In this document: positions 52,858 through 64,000 of the stretch, one piece after another | How the letters are laid out: every line of letters begins with the position of its first letter | Numbering within the stretch: position 1 is the stretch's first letter | Source of the DNA: Dimorphilus gyrociliatus | Taxonomy: Eukaryota > Annelida > Polychaeta > Dinophilidae | DNA: 64,000 bases | Assembly (NCBI GenBank): GCA_904063045.1 | Contig: CAJFCJ010000009.1 | Location: forward strand, 1,426,968 to 1,490,967 | Direction of reading: 5' to 3' | Made by a program: the position numbers and the translations under genes | Notes under the pieces: model-generated | Seen by the model: the letters and a program-made list of their open reading frames with translations, nothing else | Databases searched by the model: none | What the model was told of the DNA's origin: nothing

Positions 52858-55800
52858 ATGGCAAATATGTCAGATGTAAGTTAGGATTACATAAAACGAT
52901 AATCATAAAATTTCAGTCTTATTTGTTAAATTGTCTCTGCATTGCAAATAATTGCATGTCGGCTTGAGCGATGATACAGGTTTCAGTGAAAGCATTTTGA
53001 TGTATTTTAAATTATAGTACAATCGTTCTTAAAATCTTGGTTTCAGATATCCTTCGTTGGATTCCATGCCTCTGTGAACAGAGTAAGTTGTTATTTTTCA
53101 TTTTCAAACGTTAGATAAGAGTAGTGACTTAACAATTGACATGCTAAGGATGCTAAAAATTTAACACTAAAGTAATTTATCTAGAATTCAAAATAAGCTC
53201 TTATAATTAACAACAAAAATAGTGTTTGAAGTGTTTTTAAGTTTATATGAGTTTGTTCAGAAAATACTGTAACGAAATATTTCTTGTAGAGTGAAATGTC
53301 ACTGAAGACAGAAAAATCGATTCTGAATACTACAAATCCGTCTCATATTCTAGAGGAGGACCCTTCAATTTCTCAGGCTACTTCACTATTTTCAGAATTT
53401 ATGGATGCTATGAGAGACTATGGCAATGAACATGAAATTTTACCACTCTTGTTATCCTATGAACAATTATGTTCTGATCATGTTAAACTTCTCAGTAAAT
53501 TACTTGCTGCATCAGCCCCAAACAACCGACTGATACAGGAAGCCGGCCTACAAAGGAATCTTTTAGAGCAGGTAAAATATACAATTCTGATGCTTGTAGT
53601 AAATGTGGAAAATATCTCTATATTTATATTAAAATAATACAGGAAAAACAAACCTGGATGCTTTTATATACGTTATACGACGATAGAGTTCGGACTGATG
53701 GTAGAAAGGCTGCAGGCAACAGATCAGAAATAGAATGTAAAACTGAAAAACAATTAATTAAAAGACTTTTTGAAATGGATGATTTCGTAAGAACGGCTCA
53801 GCGTATAGTTGATTGGTTGGAATACGCTAGCGCCGAAAAATTAGAAGAATTTTACAATAAAATTCAATATTTTATTGACCATGCCGGTCAGGCTGGAGAA
53901 AACACACTATTTTCACTGAAAAGAGGAAAATATTCTGGTATTGTACAGCATATGGATCCTGATGCGTGTATGAGAGAAAATCAGAAATTAACAAGCCTTG
54001 ATGAAGAAGATGAAGACAGACTACTAAGACACATCTGGGCTTGTATTCGTGCAGGTAATTGGTTAATTATTTCGGAAATCTAATTCTTTAACTGGAAATC
54101 TAAAATATATTTATATTCGAAATATCCGGTTTAATTTTATTTAGGTCAATTAGAGGAAGCTCAACATATTAGCACGAAATGTGGTCAACCTTGGAGGGCA
54201 GCAACATTAGAGGGTTGGCGTCTTTATCACGATCCTAATTTGACAATGGAAGATGAAGGAGAAGTTGAAGGTAATACATCCAGAGATCTATGGACCAGTA
54301 TCGCCTGGAAAGTTTGTGAAAGTGAAGGAGTAAGCAGTCTTGAAAAGGCGATCTATGGAACTCTGTGTGGTCATCTACCTTCAGTTTTAGCGGTATGCCA
54401 AAGTTGGCATGATCACTTCTGGGCAAGATTAAAGGTAAAATGTTATTTATTTTTATAGTTTCCTATCATAATAATATAACCCAATTCAGGTGGCTATACT
54501 GGCAAGAGTAGAGCAAGAATTGTTTACTATTCGAGTAAGAAGTGCTAAAATGCTTGCACCACCCGAAGATCTTATGAAAAATTCCGCTACCTCTTTTTCG
54601 CAAATCTTGAATGACGTCGAAGGAACAGAAAAAGACCGAGTAAAATATGAAAGTAAAGAAAAGTATAATATCCTACAAAAGCTTATTATCCTCGGAGATA
54701 CTTCTGAATTACTACGGGTCATGGCCGAATGGATAGACGATGAACTTGAAGAGGATACCTCTCTAATAAACAGTCATTTATTACGTTTCATGGCTCATTT
54801 AGTTCTGTTCTTAAGAACTGTAACTACTTTAAATGATGCTGCAGCAGATGACGATGCAGTTAGGGTCTTACGAGCTTACGTTCAACATTTAATCAAATCG
54901 GGTCCGTCAGAAGTTGTAAGCTTTTACACAGCCAAATTACCAATTGATATGCAAGCAGATGTCTTGGCCCTTTTCTTTCAAAGCGTTACAGGAAGTGACG
55001 ACAGACATGCTCAAATGTTTATGGCACAATCAGTCGGTATTGATGTATACAGCGCAACCAGAGGTGTTGTACAACTCATTCGAGACGATCCTAAATCCAC
55101 TGACGAAGAAATAATATCTGCTTTAGAATGGTTGACTTTTGACAGAGGACAGAGAATGGACGCTATAAAATCATCGAATTCTATAATAAGAATGTTTTTA
55201 ATGAGGGAAAAGTTAGACGTTGCTCGCCAAGTATTATCGAAACTTCCTGACCAATCAATAGACCAAGTGTTATCTCAATGGACATCCCAAATGGGATTTA
55301 GCGACCTTCCACCTGAGGATTCGAACGCTGTCAGAGAGTTATTAGCACTTAAGGCATATCTCGAAGCCAACACAGCTTTCCAAGACTGGTTTACCCATAT
55401 TCATAGAGAGAGGCCTAACCCGCCCAATCGACTTACCAGAAACGCTGCATTTCAAGATAGGGTTGCATTTGAGCAAGAAAATAAAGCATTTGAATGCGAA
55501 ATGGACAGGTGGCAAAGGGGAGCTGATAGGTTAGCGCATGATGCGGTTGATAAATTATATAAAGTTTTAAATTTCCCTGGTAAATGGCTAATTGACGAAT
55601 ATAGTAGTACAATTGGTGATGAATTAAGACAACAACAGTTAAGAAGATTAAGACAGTTTTGCATACCCTCACTGGTTAATTTACTACTGACGGTGTTAAG
55701 GGAATCTAACAGACTGAGAGAGGCTATGCAAGTTGCAGATATTTTGGCGGACGAAGAAAAGCAATTGTATTCAGTCTTTTCCCAAGCGGATTTGCAGAGA

Positions 55801-55878
55801 TTAATGAATTCATTCCGAGAATTTGGCATGGAGTTCATGCAAAACCCTGGGATTGACTCTTTAGGCTATAAAAAATAG
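52858..55878 (+). CDS. NUP107: nuclear pore protein Nup107
   Basis: Six exons: 52858-52875, 53047-53082, 53290-53571, 53643-54054, 54145-54434, 54490-55878; 808 residues (human about 925, a shorter N-terminus here). The first two exons are tiny (18 and 36 nt) and phase 0; the first ATG of exon 3 (at 53296) is an alternative start. Strong family signature: CGQPWRAATLEGWRLYHDPN, followed by the alpha-solenoid ending in LREAMQVADILADEEKQLY. It is a scaffold subunit of the Nup107-160 (Y) complex, paired with Nup133. No membrane segment. Shares a divergent promoter with DNAAF5. Confidence 0.93.
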
Positions 55879-56400
55879 TTTACGAAGGTTGCTTAGTTAA
55901 TATATATTGTATATTTTCCTTTTGTACAATATTCATGTTTTCTCATACAAGAAAATACATTTTGTAGAAGTACATGTTGCTTTTACTTTTCTATTAATTA
56001 GTTAATAAATTATCAATAATTGACATGTGATTTAATCAACTACGTTCGAAACAATAACATTAACTGTCCATTGCCCTTTGAACGGTCTTCAAAATAAGAT
56101 TTATTTAAAGAAACTACATATATTTCAATTATTTAAATTTGTATTAATACAATTTCCATTCTCATCCACCTTCCTTGATTGAAATGGAATGACTTACCTA
56201 AAGTTATTTGATTTTTGGCAACTTTTCAATTTCTTTTGTCAATTAACCACTTTCTCCTATTGTCAATAAATAATAAATTGAATGACAAGTGGTGCCATCT
56301 GTTATACTTTCCCCCAGCATTGATCATGTGACTGCCTGAAGTGTTGGTTGTCGATGGTAATAGTTTTTTTTAGATTTTATTGAAAATCCCTCAAGAAATC
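55879..56400. other. intergenic spacer with SLC37A promoter
   Basis: 520 bp, AT-rich; a variant E-box TCATGTGAC lies at 56324-56332, about 70 bp before the next start codon. No gene. Confidence 0.45.
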
Positions 56401-58656
56401 ATGCTGTTTTGTCTCGGACAAAGATGGACACATCATCATATATCCGTGTTCATCTTAACATTTATGGGGTAAGGGAATTTTGAAAGATCACTTTCCCAGC
56501 CGTCTTCAAAAATATACGTTTCAGATACGCCTTCTTCCACGCAACAAGAAAAGCATTTAGCAATATAAAAACAGTAATAATTAGTGAATGGACCCCAACA
56601 TCGTTTAACAGTAGCATTCCAATAACAAGACCCGACGAGGTACAGTTGTTTTCTTTGTTAGAACATTCATAAATCATTATGAATTTAAAAAATGATCACT
56701 GATAGTATTAATCATATAAACAAAACACAAAAATCAGACTTGGAATTCGAGGAAGTTTTTCAAAGATGAAGGAAGTGCTGAATACTTTCTTGGTGCTTTA
56801 GATAGTATATTTATGGTATGCTATGCAATTGGTTTATACATAAATGGCGCAGTCGGAGATAGGTGATTTATTTCTTTCCCTCTTCCATCATAAAGATACA
56901 ATTCTCTTTTTATAACTTCCTTTATTACATCAAATAATAAGAAAATGTATCTATTTGATTAATTGAAAAAAGAACAATTTTTCTTTCTTTTTCAGACTTG
57001 ATACCCGTAAAGTATTAAGCTTTGGTATGATTGGGTCATCGATAACTGTAATTCTATTTGGATGCGTTAGCGAATGGACCCATTTTTACAATAAGCCGTA
57101 TTACATCGCTTGGTGGGTACTTAACGGCTTTCTCCAATCAACTGGGTGGCCGGCCTGCGTTGCAGTCATGGGATATTGGGTTGGTAAAAGTAGTAGAGGT
57201 TTGGTTCTTGGGTTATGGAGCGCATGCGCTTCAGTGGGAAACATTATCGGAGCTTTATTATGTTCATCGTTAGTAATCCAATATATATTTCAATTATACG
57301 ATTAATTTTGAATCTTTCAACATATTAGAGTTTTAAATTACGGGTATTCTTACGCTTTTTTATTACCGTCTACTGTTCTACTTGGAGGAGGAATAGTTAT
57401 TCTATTCGGTCTTGTTGTATATCCATCAGACGTTGGTCTAGAAGATCCAGATTCGCACGAAGAATCTAATGGACAAAATCCTATCGATACTGATAGGGAA
57501 AGGTTACTTGACAATAATGAAGACATACAAGGTAATTAGTATTAAGCAATTTTCGGTCTTTTACCTAAATTTTAAAATGTGTACAACCTAACTTAATCAT
57601 TTTTCCAGTTCTGCCAGATCAGAATAAAGCTATTAGCGTTGGAAGAGCTCTTTTACTACCAGGAGTAATCCCTTATTCGTTGGCCTACGGGTGTTTGAAA
57701 CTAGTTAATTATTCATTCTTCTTTTGGTTGCCATTATACTTAGGTTCTAAATTTGGCTGGGGAAATACAGAATCAGATAAACTATCTATATGGTATTCTC
57801 CAATTATATTTTCTAATTTATCATCCGCCTAATGATTACTCAGCGTTAATTATTTCCCAATAGGTATGATGTGGGTGGTATAATTCTAGGAACAGTTGCC
57901 GGATTTATATCAGATTTTTCTGGACGAAGGGCACCAGTGATGACTGTTCTCCTTGTACTAGCTATGCCAATGCTCTATTTTTATAAAAGTATTATTATCT
58001 TTGTTCATGAGAGATTAATTGAAATTTTCTTAAAACTTATCTCTCTAATTGTTTTTCCTCAGTTTCGCCTAACGATAAAAAGATTAACGCGGTACTAATG
58101 ACGCTTTTGGGTGGTTTTATTGGTGGGCCATCTAATTTGATTAGTGCTGCTATATCAGCCGACCTTGGACGTCAAACTGTCGTTCAAGGAAACGAGAGAG
58201 CTCTATCTACTGTAACTGGTATTGTGGACGGAACGGGTAGCGTTGGAGCGGCAATTGGTCAATTTTTACTACCCGTCATTCATCAGAAACTAGGCTGGGG
58301 AGCAGTCTTTTATTTTTTCATGATTATGGTCTGTCTCTACAATTCATTATATAAATATATATTATGCAATGAAACTAATTACATTTTAATTTTTGATATT
58401 AAAAGACTGGATCTACATTACTTTGTATCTTGCCAATTATTTATAATGATTTCAAAGAACACGGTTTTAGATGCTGCTCAAAAAGAACCCAAAATGTCGG
58501 ATATCAAAGTAAGCTAAATCACGCAAGTGTTTCTTTTGTTTTTGGTTGTTCTTTTTTTTGTCTTTTAAAATGTAGATAATAGGCTAAATTTTCAGCTGTA
58601 GTTCTAAAAGAATTATTCTCAGGTATTCTAATTTTACACAAACCTTAATAATACAG

Positions 58657-58712
<56 letters not shown>

Positions 58713-59031
58713 CGATGCATAAATATGTATTATACTGGTGATAGCTAAAAACAAAACTGGACTCTGTTTTACAAGGTTCTTTTTTCACTTTTTTAACTCT
58801 CAGCTAGAATTTAACCAACCACTTAGAATGGGATAATGACTAAATTCATCGTAATCTTATATATATACTGTATATATTATATAAATTATATATAGTATAT
58901 ATGATGGAATTACAGAAATACCTATACATATTTACATTCTTTTCTTTCCTTTATACATATACATTTCATTCATCTTCCTTTTTGTAGACGGCGATACTTC
59001 CGACGAAGAGGTGATACTTACTCGAGACTGA
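56401..59031 (+). CDS. SLC37A: SLC37A-type sugar-phosphate/phosphate exchanger
   Basis: Ten exons: 56401-56468, 56525-56639, 56738-56862, 56996-57268, 57329-57531, 57609-57792, 57864-57988, 58063-58328, 58406-58508, 58988-59031; 501 residues with consistent phases. Major-facilitator fold of the organophosphate:phosphate antiporter family. Landmarks: GYAFFHATRKAF at the end of helix 1, the glycosylation-rich first loop, VLNGFLQSTGWPACVAVMG, FDVGGII-like YDVGGIILGTVAGFISD, and the conserved stretch ADLG followed by ALSTVTGIVDGTGSVGAAIG. A hydrophilic loop of about 40 residues lies between the two halves. Most like SLC37A1/A2. Family role: glucose-6-phosphate/phosphate exchange in the ER membrane. 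The last coding exon is only 14 codons and lies 480 bp past exon 9, across a long (TA)n tract. Confidence 0.9.
58661..58708. repeat. (TA)n microsatellite
   Basis: Roughly 24 TA units in the last intron of the SLC37A-type gene. Confidence 0.95.
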
Positions 59032-59811
59032 GATACACATCTTGTTGAGATTTTCTCTAGTGACAGACTATTACTCTATGTATGCTAATATATACTTATT
59101 CTATTATTTTTTGTGTTAAACAATCAATATTCTTTGTAAATACATTACTCAAGATATATATAATGTTGCGATATAATTGTTTATAGACTTTGTCTATTGT
59201 ACACGTTCAGTATTTAAGCGTATATTTTATGGGTTTTTAACATAGATATTGATTAGCTTTATTTCAGTATATTAGTCCATACAGTATTAACATTTTCAAC
59301 CCTTGAAGGTATTGGTTTTTTTTTTGCTGATTAATTGAGGCTAATGGAGAAGAAGACGAATTGTCCTACGGATATCCAACTTTATTATATTACTTGTAAT
59401 TTCACTCTCACGTAATTAGTGTTTTTTTCTCCCAGATATTTCCCTTTTTTGTATATTTAGTGTAAATTCTGTATTCTATGTTGGCTCAGAGAGTCAAAAA
59501 ATAAACAAGACTGTATTTTATATACTAAAGAACTTTTCGATATATCGGAGAAAACGGGTAGAAGTTTTTATATCACTTTCTTGTGAATAATATCGAAAAC
59601 AAAAGACAAAAAAAATTAACTAATATTTTAAAGGTGCAAATAGTTCCTGTTAGAGTTAATTACAAAGAAATGGACATACTTGGAAATTTAAAAAAACACA
59701 GGAAGTCACGTGATGTGTAAAAATTGAGTATCACGTGACCTACATACTAGACAAGGTGACCAAACACGTGCTTTTGGAATTATATACCCATCATACTGAT
59801 TAGGAATAATT
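59032..59811. other. intergenic spacer with TOMM22 promoter
   Basis: 780 bp; the first 500 bp are AT-rich 3' flank. The last 110 bp hold two E-boxes (59706-59714, 59731-59739) before TOMM22. No gene. Confidence 0.5.
59706..59739. promoter_or_regulatory. paired TCACGTGA boxes upstream of TOMM22
   Basis: TCACGTGAT at 59706-59714 and TCACGTGAC at 59731-59739, 25 bp apart and about 75-105 bp before the TOMM22 ATG. The close doubling makes chance less likely. Confidence 0.55.
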
Positions 59812-60368
59812 ATGGATATTGACGAACAAACTCTAGCAACTCCTGGCAAGGAACAGCTTTCCACTGTTGACCAATCTGCTGGAGATATGCCTTCTTTGGC
59901 GCCTATTCACCATCCTCAAAAAGTCCCCGGCGAAGAGGAAGAGGAGGAAGAGGTTAAATGAAAAATTTTCAATAGTTAAATGTATTAATTATGTAAAAAA
60001 AATTGCAGTTCATAGACGAAACTTTAGCGGAACGTTTGTGGGGTCTAACTGAAATGTTTCCCGAGCGTGTTAGAACATTTGCTGATGTATCAACTAAAAT
60101 AACCTGGGCAACAAGCAAATTTTTCTATTCAAAAGCCACTTACTTATCTTGGTTTATAGCTTCTAGTGCATGTATTATGGCTCTACCCGTTATGATTGAA
60201 AGTGAAAGAGCCCAAATGGAAGAACAGCATTTACAGCAGCAACGTCAAGTGCGTTTTTCCTATAGTAAAATTTTCATGCAATAACATTTTTCAACCCCCC
60301 CCCAACAGATCCTATTAGGACCTAGCGCCGTTTCAAGTCAATCGAAAATGCCACAGTTTGCCCAGTAA
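59812..60368 (+). CDS. TOMM22: mitochondrial import receptor subunit TOM22
   Basis: Three exons, phase 0: 59812-59952, 60009-60248, 60309-60368; 146 residues (human 142). An acidic cytosolic N-terminus ends in a Glu run (GEEEEEEE); then comes the diagnostic ETLAERLWGLTEMFPERVR, one tail-side membrane helix (about residues 93-111, SWFIASSACIMALPV) and a Gln-rich intermembrane-space end. It is the central receptor of the TOM complex in the outer mitochondrial membrane, binding presequences and linking Tom20 with Tom40. Confidence 0.95.
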
Positions 60369-60784
60369 ATTCACTCTAATAGTATATTGAACATCTTCTA
60401 GATTCTAGACTTTCATATACATTTGATAGCTGCTAATTGGCTGGTTATCTTAAGTTAAATCAGAATCTATGCATTGGCATAGTAGGGAAAATGAAATGTA
60501 AAAACAAAATGTGTATAATTTACTAGCAAACCGTCAGTAAAAGATCAATACTGTATATAGGTATTATGTGACTTTTTCTTGTAATAAAGTTATTTTTAAT
60601 GCTGACTTGAATTAAACATTTCGGATGAATCCAATAAAAATCTACCAATGAGTTTATTTAGTTTTTATCAAAAGCAGAAAACTCATAGATCAACAGTGTC
60701 AACAAATAGCTAAACAAACACAGTCGGAATGTGAAACTATACTTACTTTTATTAAAAACATATACAGTTATAAATTTTCAAAGT
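60369..60784. other. 3' flanks of two convergent genes
   Basis: About 415 bp between the TOMM22 stop and the DNAAF2 stop. Contains an AATAAAG about 210 bp after TOMM22 that may serve as a polyadenylation signal. No gene. Confidence 0.5.
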
Positions 60785-63266
60785 CTAATCGTCCAATTCA
60801 AACATAATTTCATTGGTTAATTCTACTGCTGAAGCAGTTTTATGATCCATGTCGTTTATTGAAACTTGATTAGCTTCAACAGTTTTCTCATTGGCAGTAG
60901 TCGATTCTTTGTCATTAGTTTCTTTATCTTTTTTATTTTTAGACTTTTTCTTCTTTTTCTTTCTGGAGCGTTCTTTCGAAGGGTTATCGCTGTCTATACT
61001 CTGTTCAGAAGAATGAATGTCAGGATATTTCTTGGTCTGATTTCTATTATGCGGTCTTTCTAAACTAGAGTCATCTGCTGACAACGATCGGCGAAGGTCT
61101 CCATTTAAGTGATGATCTGTTTCAAGTTCTGATGAGCTTACAGTTTCTCCTGAAGAGTGACGTCTCCTTTTATCCTTACCTTCTTCGCGCTTTCGGGCTT
61201 TCTTTTTTCTGTTCATTAAAGTCTTATGTAGTTGAGCAACAGAAGAATTTTGCTTGTAGCTTTGCTCTTCGACTTGGTCACTAAATGAAACAGATTTTTG
61301 CCTTGTACGAGGTCTCGGGGATAGATCAAGCTCTACGTCCGGTGTAGCGGGGAGAGATCCAGACAGGCAAGAGCTGGTAAGAGAACTTTCTAAGCTCGAT
61401 TCTGAAATCGAACGAGACCTCTCAGTTTTTAAAATACCATGGGTAGAACCTTTTCTTATATCTGCCTTCGTAAGAGAATTTTTGTCATCAACAGCAAACT
61501 TTAAGTAGTTTTCATCCTCTTCAGTAAGAGTTAAATTTTCCATATCTAATTCAGTTGAAGCTGAAAGCTCTTCAACTTCCTTGACTAAATTCTCCTCAGT
61601 TTGAAAATTGTTTTCTTCGTAATTTTCATCGTTTCCTCCGCAAACAAGTAACTTTGACAGTTGTCTATCAGTTGTCTTGAAAATGATAACGACTAAATTA
61701 TCTGAGTTGACATCTAGAACTGTTTTATCGGGTATTATAGTTTCCTCGAATTTCGCTTTAAACCTATAATGTAAAACATTAAAACAAATTAGGAAAAAGG
61801 CTTATATTTCTGTTTACTTACAGATATTTAATAGGAAATCCTCCTTCTCCTAGAGTGTGAAATTTCACAGTGATGTTGTTATCACCAACCTCTTTTTCTA
61901 AGGAATCTTTCTCTATATTACGGTGATTGAAGATGAATGTTACCACATGTGAGGTTTGGTTTACTTTAAATTCCGGTTTAACAAAGATGGAGGGTTTTTC
62001 AAAGGTGGTGGCTGATGTATCTTCCTTGGCTTTTTTCTCGACAATATCCTTTTTTTCACTTTCTTCTACTTTCTGAGCTTCCCTTTGTTCTGATTCGCCC
62101 ACCATTGCGTCTATCGAACCTTCATTATTAGCTTCCGTCACCTCTTCGACGCTTGTTGCATTTTGTGGAATTTTATCTTCAACCAAAGGTAAAACATGAA
62201 GAGTAATTGACAGAGTCGTTTTGCTTTTATCAAATTTGGCTGATCCTTCATTCTCATCAACAGGATAGGGTAATTGAACTTCTAGCTTATATTTAGCGGG
62301 AGATTCTGATTGTAAAAGTAATTTTCTTTCGAAAATATTCAAATCAACAGGCTTAGAAGATTTTAAAAGTGGCAAATGTATATTAACGATTAACTTGTCT
62401 GGACGATTTTGAATCGATACCGGGGAATTTGTATATTTTTGTAAATCCATGTTGCTGCTATGCTTAATAGTATATTTTGGTTTTGTATATTCAGAATCGT
62501 CAGCTTCTTGAGTTCTGACTTGTTCTTTCTTTGAATCTTTGTTGGTTTTCAAGTTTTTTTCTTGTTCTTGCGCCAATTCGGCACTCGACTTTTCTCCGTA
62601 TGGATATGGAAAATGTGGAATACCATCAGTGCTTTTCGGTCCGTTCTTCGAAGCTTCAAAATCGTCTTTCTTTTTCCTTATAACTGTGGCTGTAGGAGTA
62701 CCCTTATACTTGATATTATTTAATTCTTTAATGTTTTTCAAGTCTATAACAGCACCAAGTTTTTCTTTAATACCTTCAAAAGCAGTTTGTTTAACAATTT
62801 CTTTAAATTTAACGTTAGTTTCAGCCATTCTTATACTATCAGGATGATAAACAACATCAAATATTGTGCATAATTTACCGTCCTTGTCGGAATTATCTCT
62901 TACAGGGGACAGACTATATGGGATTGACCATGAAACTCCCCCTACTTCTCTTGTTGGCTTTGGTCTTTCGATGTTTTCATTACTACATATGTTTATATAA
63001 GCAGTCTTCTTGCCATTAACGGTTGTCTTCATTACAAAGCTTTCTTTTGGATGTACAAATTGAACATCCATACCTCGCTCTTTTTCCATTTGGGCTATTT
63101 CTTCTTCATACTTTTTCCTATTTTCAGGGTCGGCAATTTCACTAGCATACTCAACAAACATCTTTCGAAACTCTTCGTTTTTAAAAGCATTTGTAAACCT
63201 GTCAACCTCATCCTTCGTTAAATCTAGTTTCTCAAACGTTTCTTTCAAGTGCTCTGTAGCCGCCAT
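60785..63266 (-). CDS. DNAAF2: dynein axonemal assembly factor 2 (Kintoun, PIH1 family)
   Basis: Two exons, 63266-61822 and 61763-60785, joined in phase 2; 807 residues (human 837). The chosen start ATGGCGGC has a good context; the open frame upstream to 63407 has no better ATG. The PIH1 domain (about residues 60-230) includes AYINICSNENIERPKP and the segment ending FDVVYHP, followed by the CS-like domains and GIPHFPYPYGEKSSAELAQ. The C-terminal part is Lys/Glu-rich and disordered (KKKKKKSKNKKD). Role: with Hsp70/Hsp90, preassembles axonemal dynein arms in the cytoplasm. Head to head with TMEM138 over only 128 bp. Confidence 0.93.
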
Positions 63267-63394
63267 TTTGTGACGTCTGCTAGAAAGGAATTTCTCGAAA
63301 GATCGCCGTAGTAATGGTAAACAAAAAATCGAATCAGTTGAAATATTTGGATTAAACACACCCAAAAGATTTATACGATATATTATATCAAAAT
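63267..63394. promoter_or_regulatory. bidirectional promoter of DNAAF2 and TMEM138 with a forkhead-type site
   Basis: 128 bp separate the two start codons. It contains GTAAACA (63317-63323), the forkhead core bound by FOXJ1-type factors, within a GTAGTAATGGTAAAC context that loosely resembles an RFX X-box. Sequence match only; function is inferred from the ciliary role of both genes. Confidence 0.45.
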
Positions 63395-63950
63395 ATGAAT
63401 GTCGCACGTTACAGACCAGTTTTATATATGCAATATCTCCTTCTTTTTGTTGATATTTTTATGAATACTTTCTCAAGTTTATTAAGATTCCAAAATGTTG
63501 TACTATTAGTTCTATATGTGTAAGTTTTTTTAATTATATATTAAAATAATTGATTAATTATGAATTAATGCCTATTTTTCATTCCTAAATAGAGTTCAAG
63601 ACATCGGTATTATATTTCAAGTGATTATTATTTTTCTACTCTTCTTCAATACATTCATCTTCCAGGCCGGTTTGGTGAATATTCTTATTAGCAAATTTAA
63701 AATGCCTATTCTGGCAAGTGTAACTTATCTGGCCCTATGCATTGCGTTACACGTTTGGGGTTTAACTCAACGATGGGATGATCCAAAGAAAGTACTAGAT
63801 GGGGCTGGTTTTCAAGTACTATTTGTTTTCCAAAGAACTGGTGCTGTGATATACTACTTTTTTTACAAAAGAACCGCCCTAAGATTGGCAGATCCTAGAT
63901 TTTACGAAGATTCTGAATGGATTGGTAGAGAATTTGAAAAAAGACAATGA
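63395..63950 (+). CDS. TMEM138: transmembrane protein 138 (ciliary transition zone)
   Basis: Two exons, 63395-63519 and 63593-63950, phase 2; 160 residues (human 162). Four membrane helices. Strong family stretches: FNTFIFQAGLVNILISKFK, ALHVWGLTQRW, and QVLFVFQRTGAVIYYFFYKR followed by ADPRFYEDS. Family role: ciliogenesis; mutations in the human gene cause Joubert syndrome. The gene ends about 50 bp before the window edge. Confidence 0.95.
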
Positions 63951-64000
63951 AACTAGAGCTTTTTAGAGCAAGATATATTGTATAGATTGTTGTATAAAGA

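Noticed and set aside
63267..63407. 47-residue N-terminal extension of DNAAF2
   Set aside because: The extension would overlap the TMEM138 start and has no family similarity; the ATG at 63266 has a better context and a family-like N-terminus.

Overview
This is a compact, AT-rich animal genome segment. Genes have many exons, most introns are about 50-120 bp with GT..AG ends, and intergenic gaps are often under 300 bp. The proteins are plainly metazoan: GRAMD1/Aster, IARS2, ADAM10-like, ARHGAP11A-like, POFUT1, adenylate cyclase 1/rutabaga, NUP107, DNAAF5, DNAAF2/Kintoun, TMEM138, TOMM22. Axonemal dynein assembly and transition-zone genes point to a ciliated animal. A small spiralian with a reduced genome (for example a dwarf annelid such as Dimorphilus) fits best; that is inference. 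I see no prokaryotic genes, transposon ORFs, rRNA, tRNA or CRISPR.

Layout. 1-5.8 kb: a single-exon protein kinase (+), a C18orf32-like N-terminus spliced in frame to a glutaredoxin (+), and a small secreted cysteine-rich protein (-). 7.8-19 kb: GRAMD1/Aster (+) with two alternative first exons. Its introns hold a metallophosphoesterase gene (+), a secreted multi-EGF gene (-) and perhaps a tiny basic protein (-). 19.2-26.6 kb: mitochondrial isoleucyl-tRNA synthetase (-), with a complete ADAM10-like gene (+) inside one intron. 26.8-29.7 kb: ARHGAP11A-like RhoGAP (+). 29.9-34 kb: seven-transmembrane exon that splices in phase to pseudokinase exons (-), with an alternative first exon at 35.1-35.3 kb. 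36.2-37.8 kb: POFUT1 (+). 39.2-40.7 kb: multi-pass membrane protein (-). 41.2-46.8 kb: Ca2+/calmodulin-type adenylate cyclase (-). 48.5-49.5 kb: coiled-coil protein (+). 49.7-52.6 kb: DNAAF5 (-), head to head with NUP107 (+, 52.9-55.9 kb). 56.4-59 kb: SLC37A-type sugar-phosphate exchanger (+). 59.8-60.4 kb: TOMM22 (+). 60.8-63.3 kb: DNAAF2 (-), head to head with TMEM138 (+).

Exon models were built by hand from GT/AG boundaries and frame. For every multi-exon gene given full exons, the summed exon length is divisible by three and the phases agree at each junction. IARS2, DNAAF5, DNAAF2, POFUT1, TMEM138 and TOMM22 come out near the known family lengths, so those models are strong.

The most unusual items are the 7TM-pseudokinase locus, the C18orf32-glutaredoxin fusion, the nested antisense ADAM10-like and EGF genes, a TCACGTGAC box repeated in short promoters, and a dispersed TAGGCCTA palindrome.
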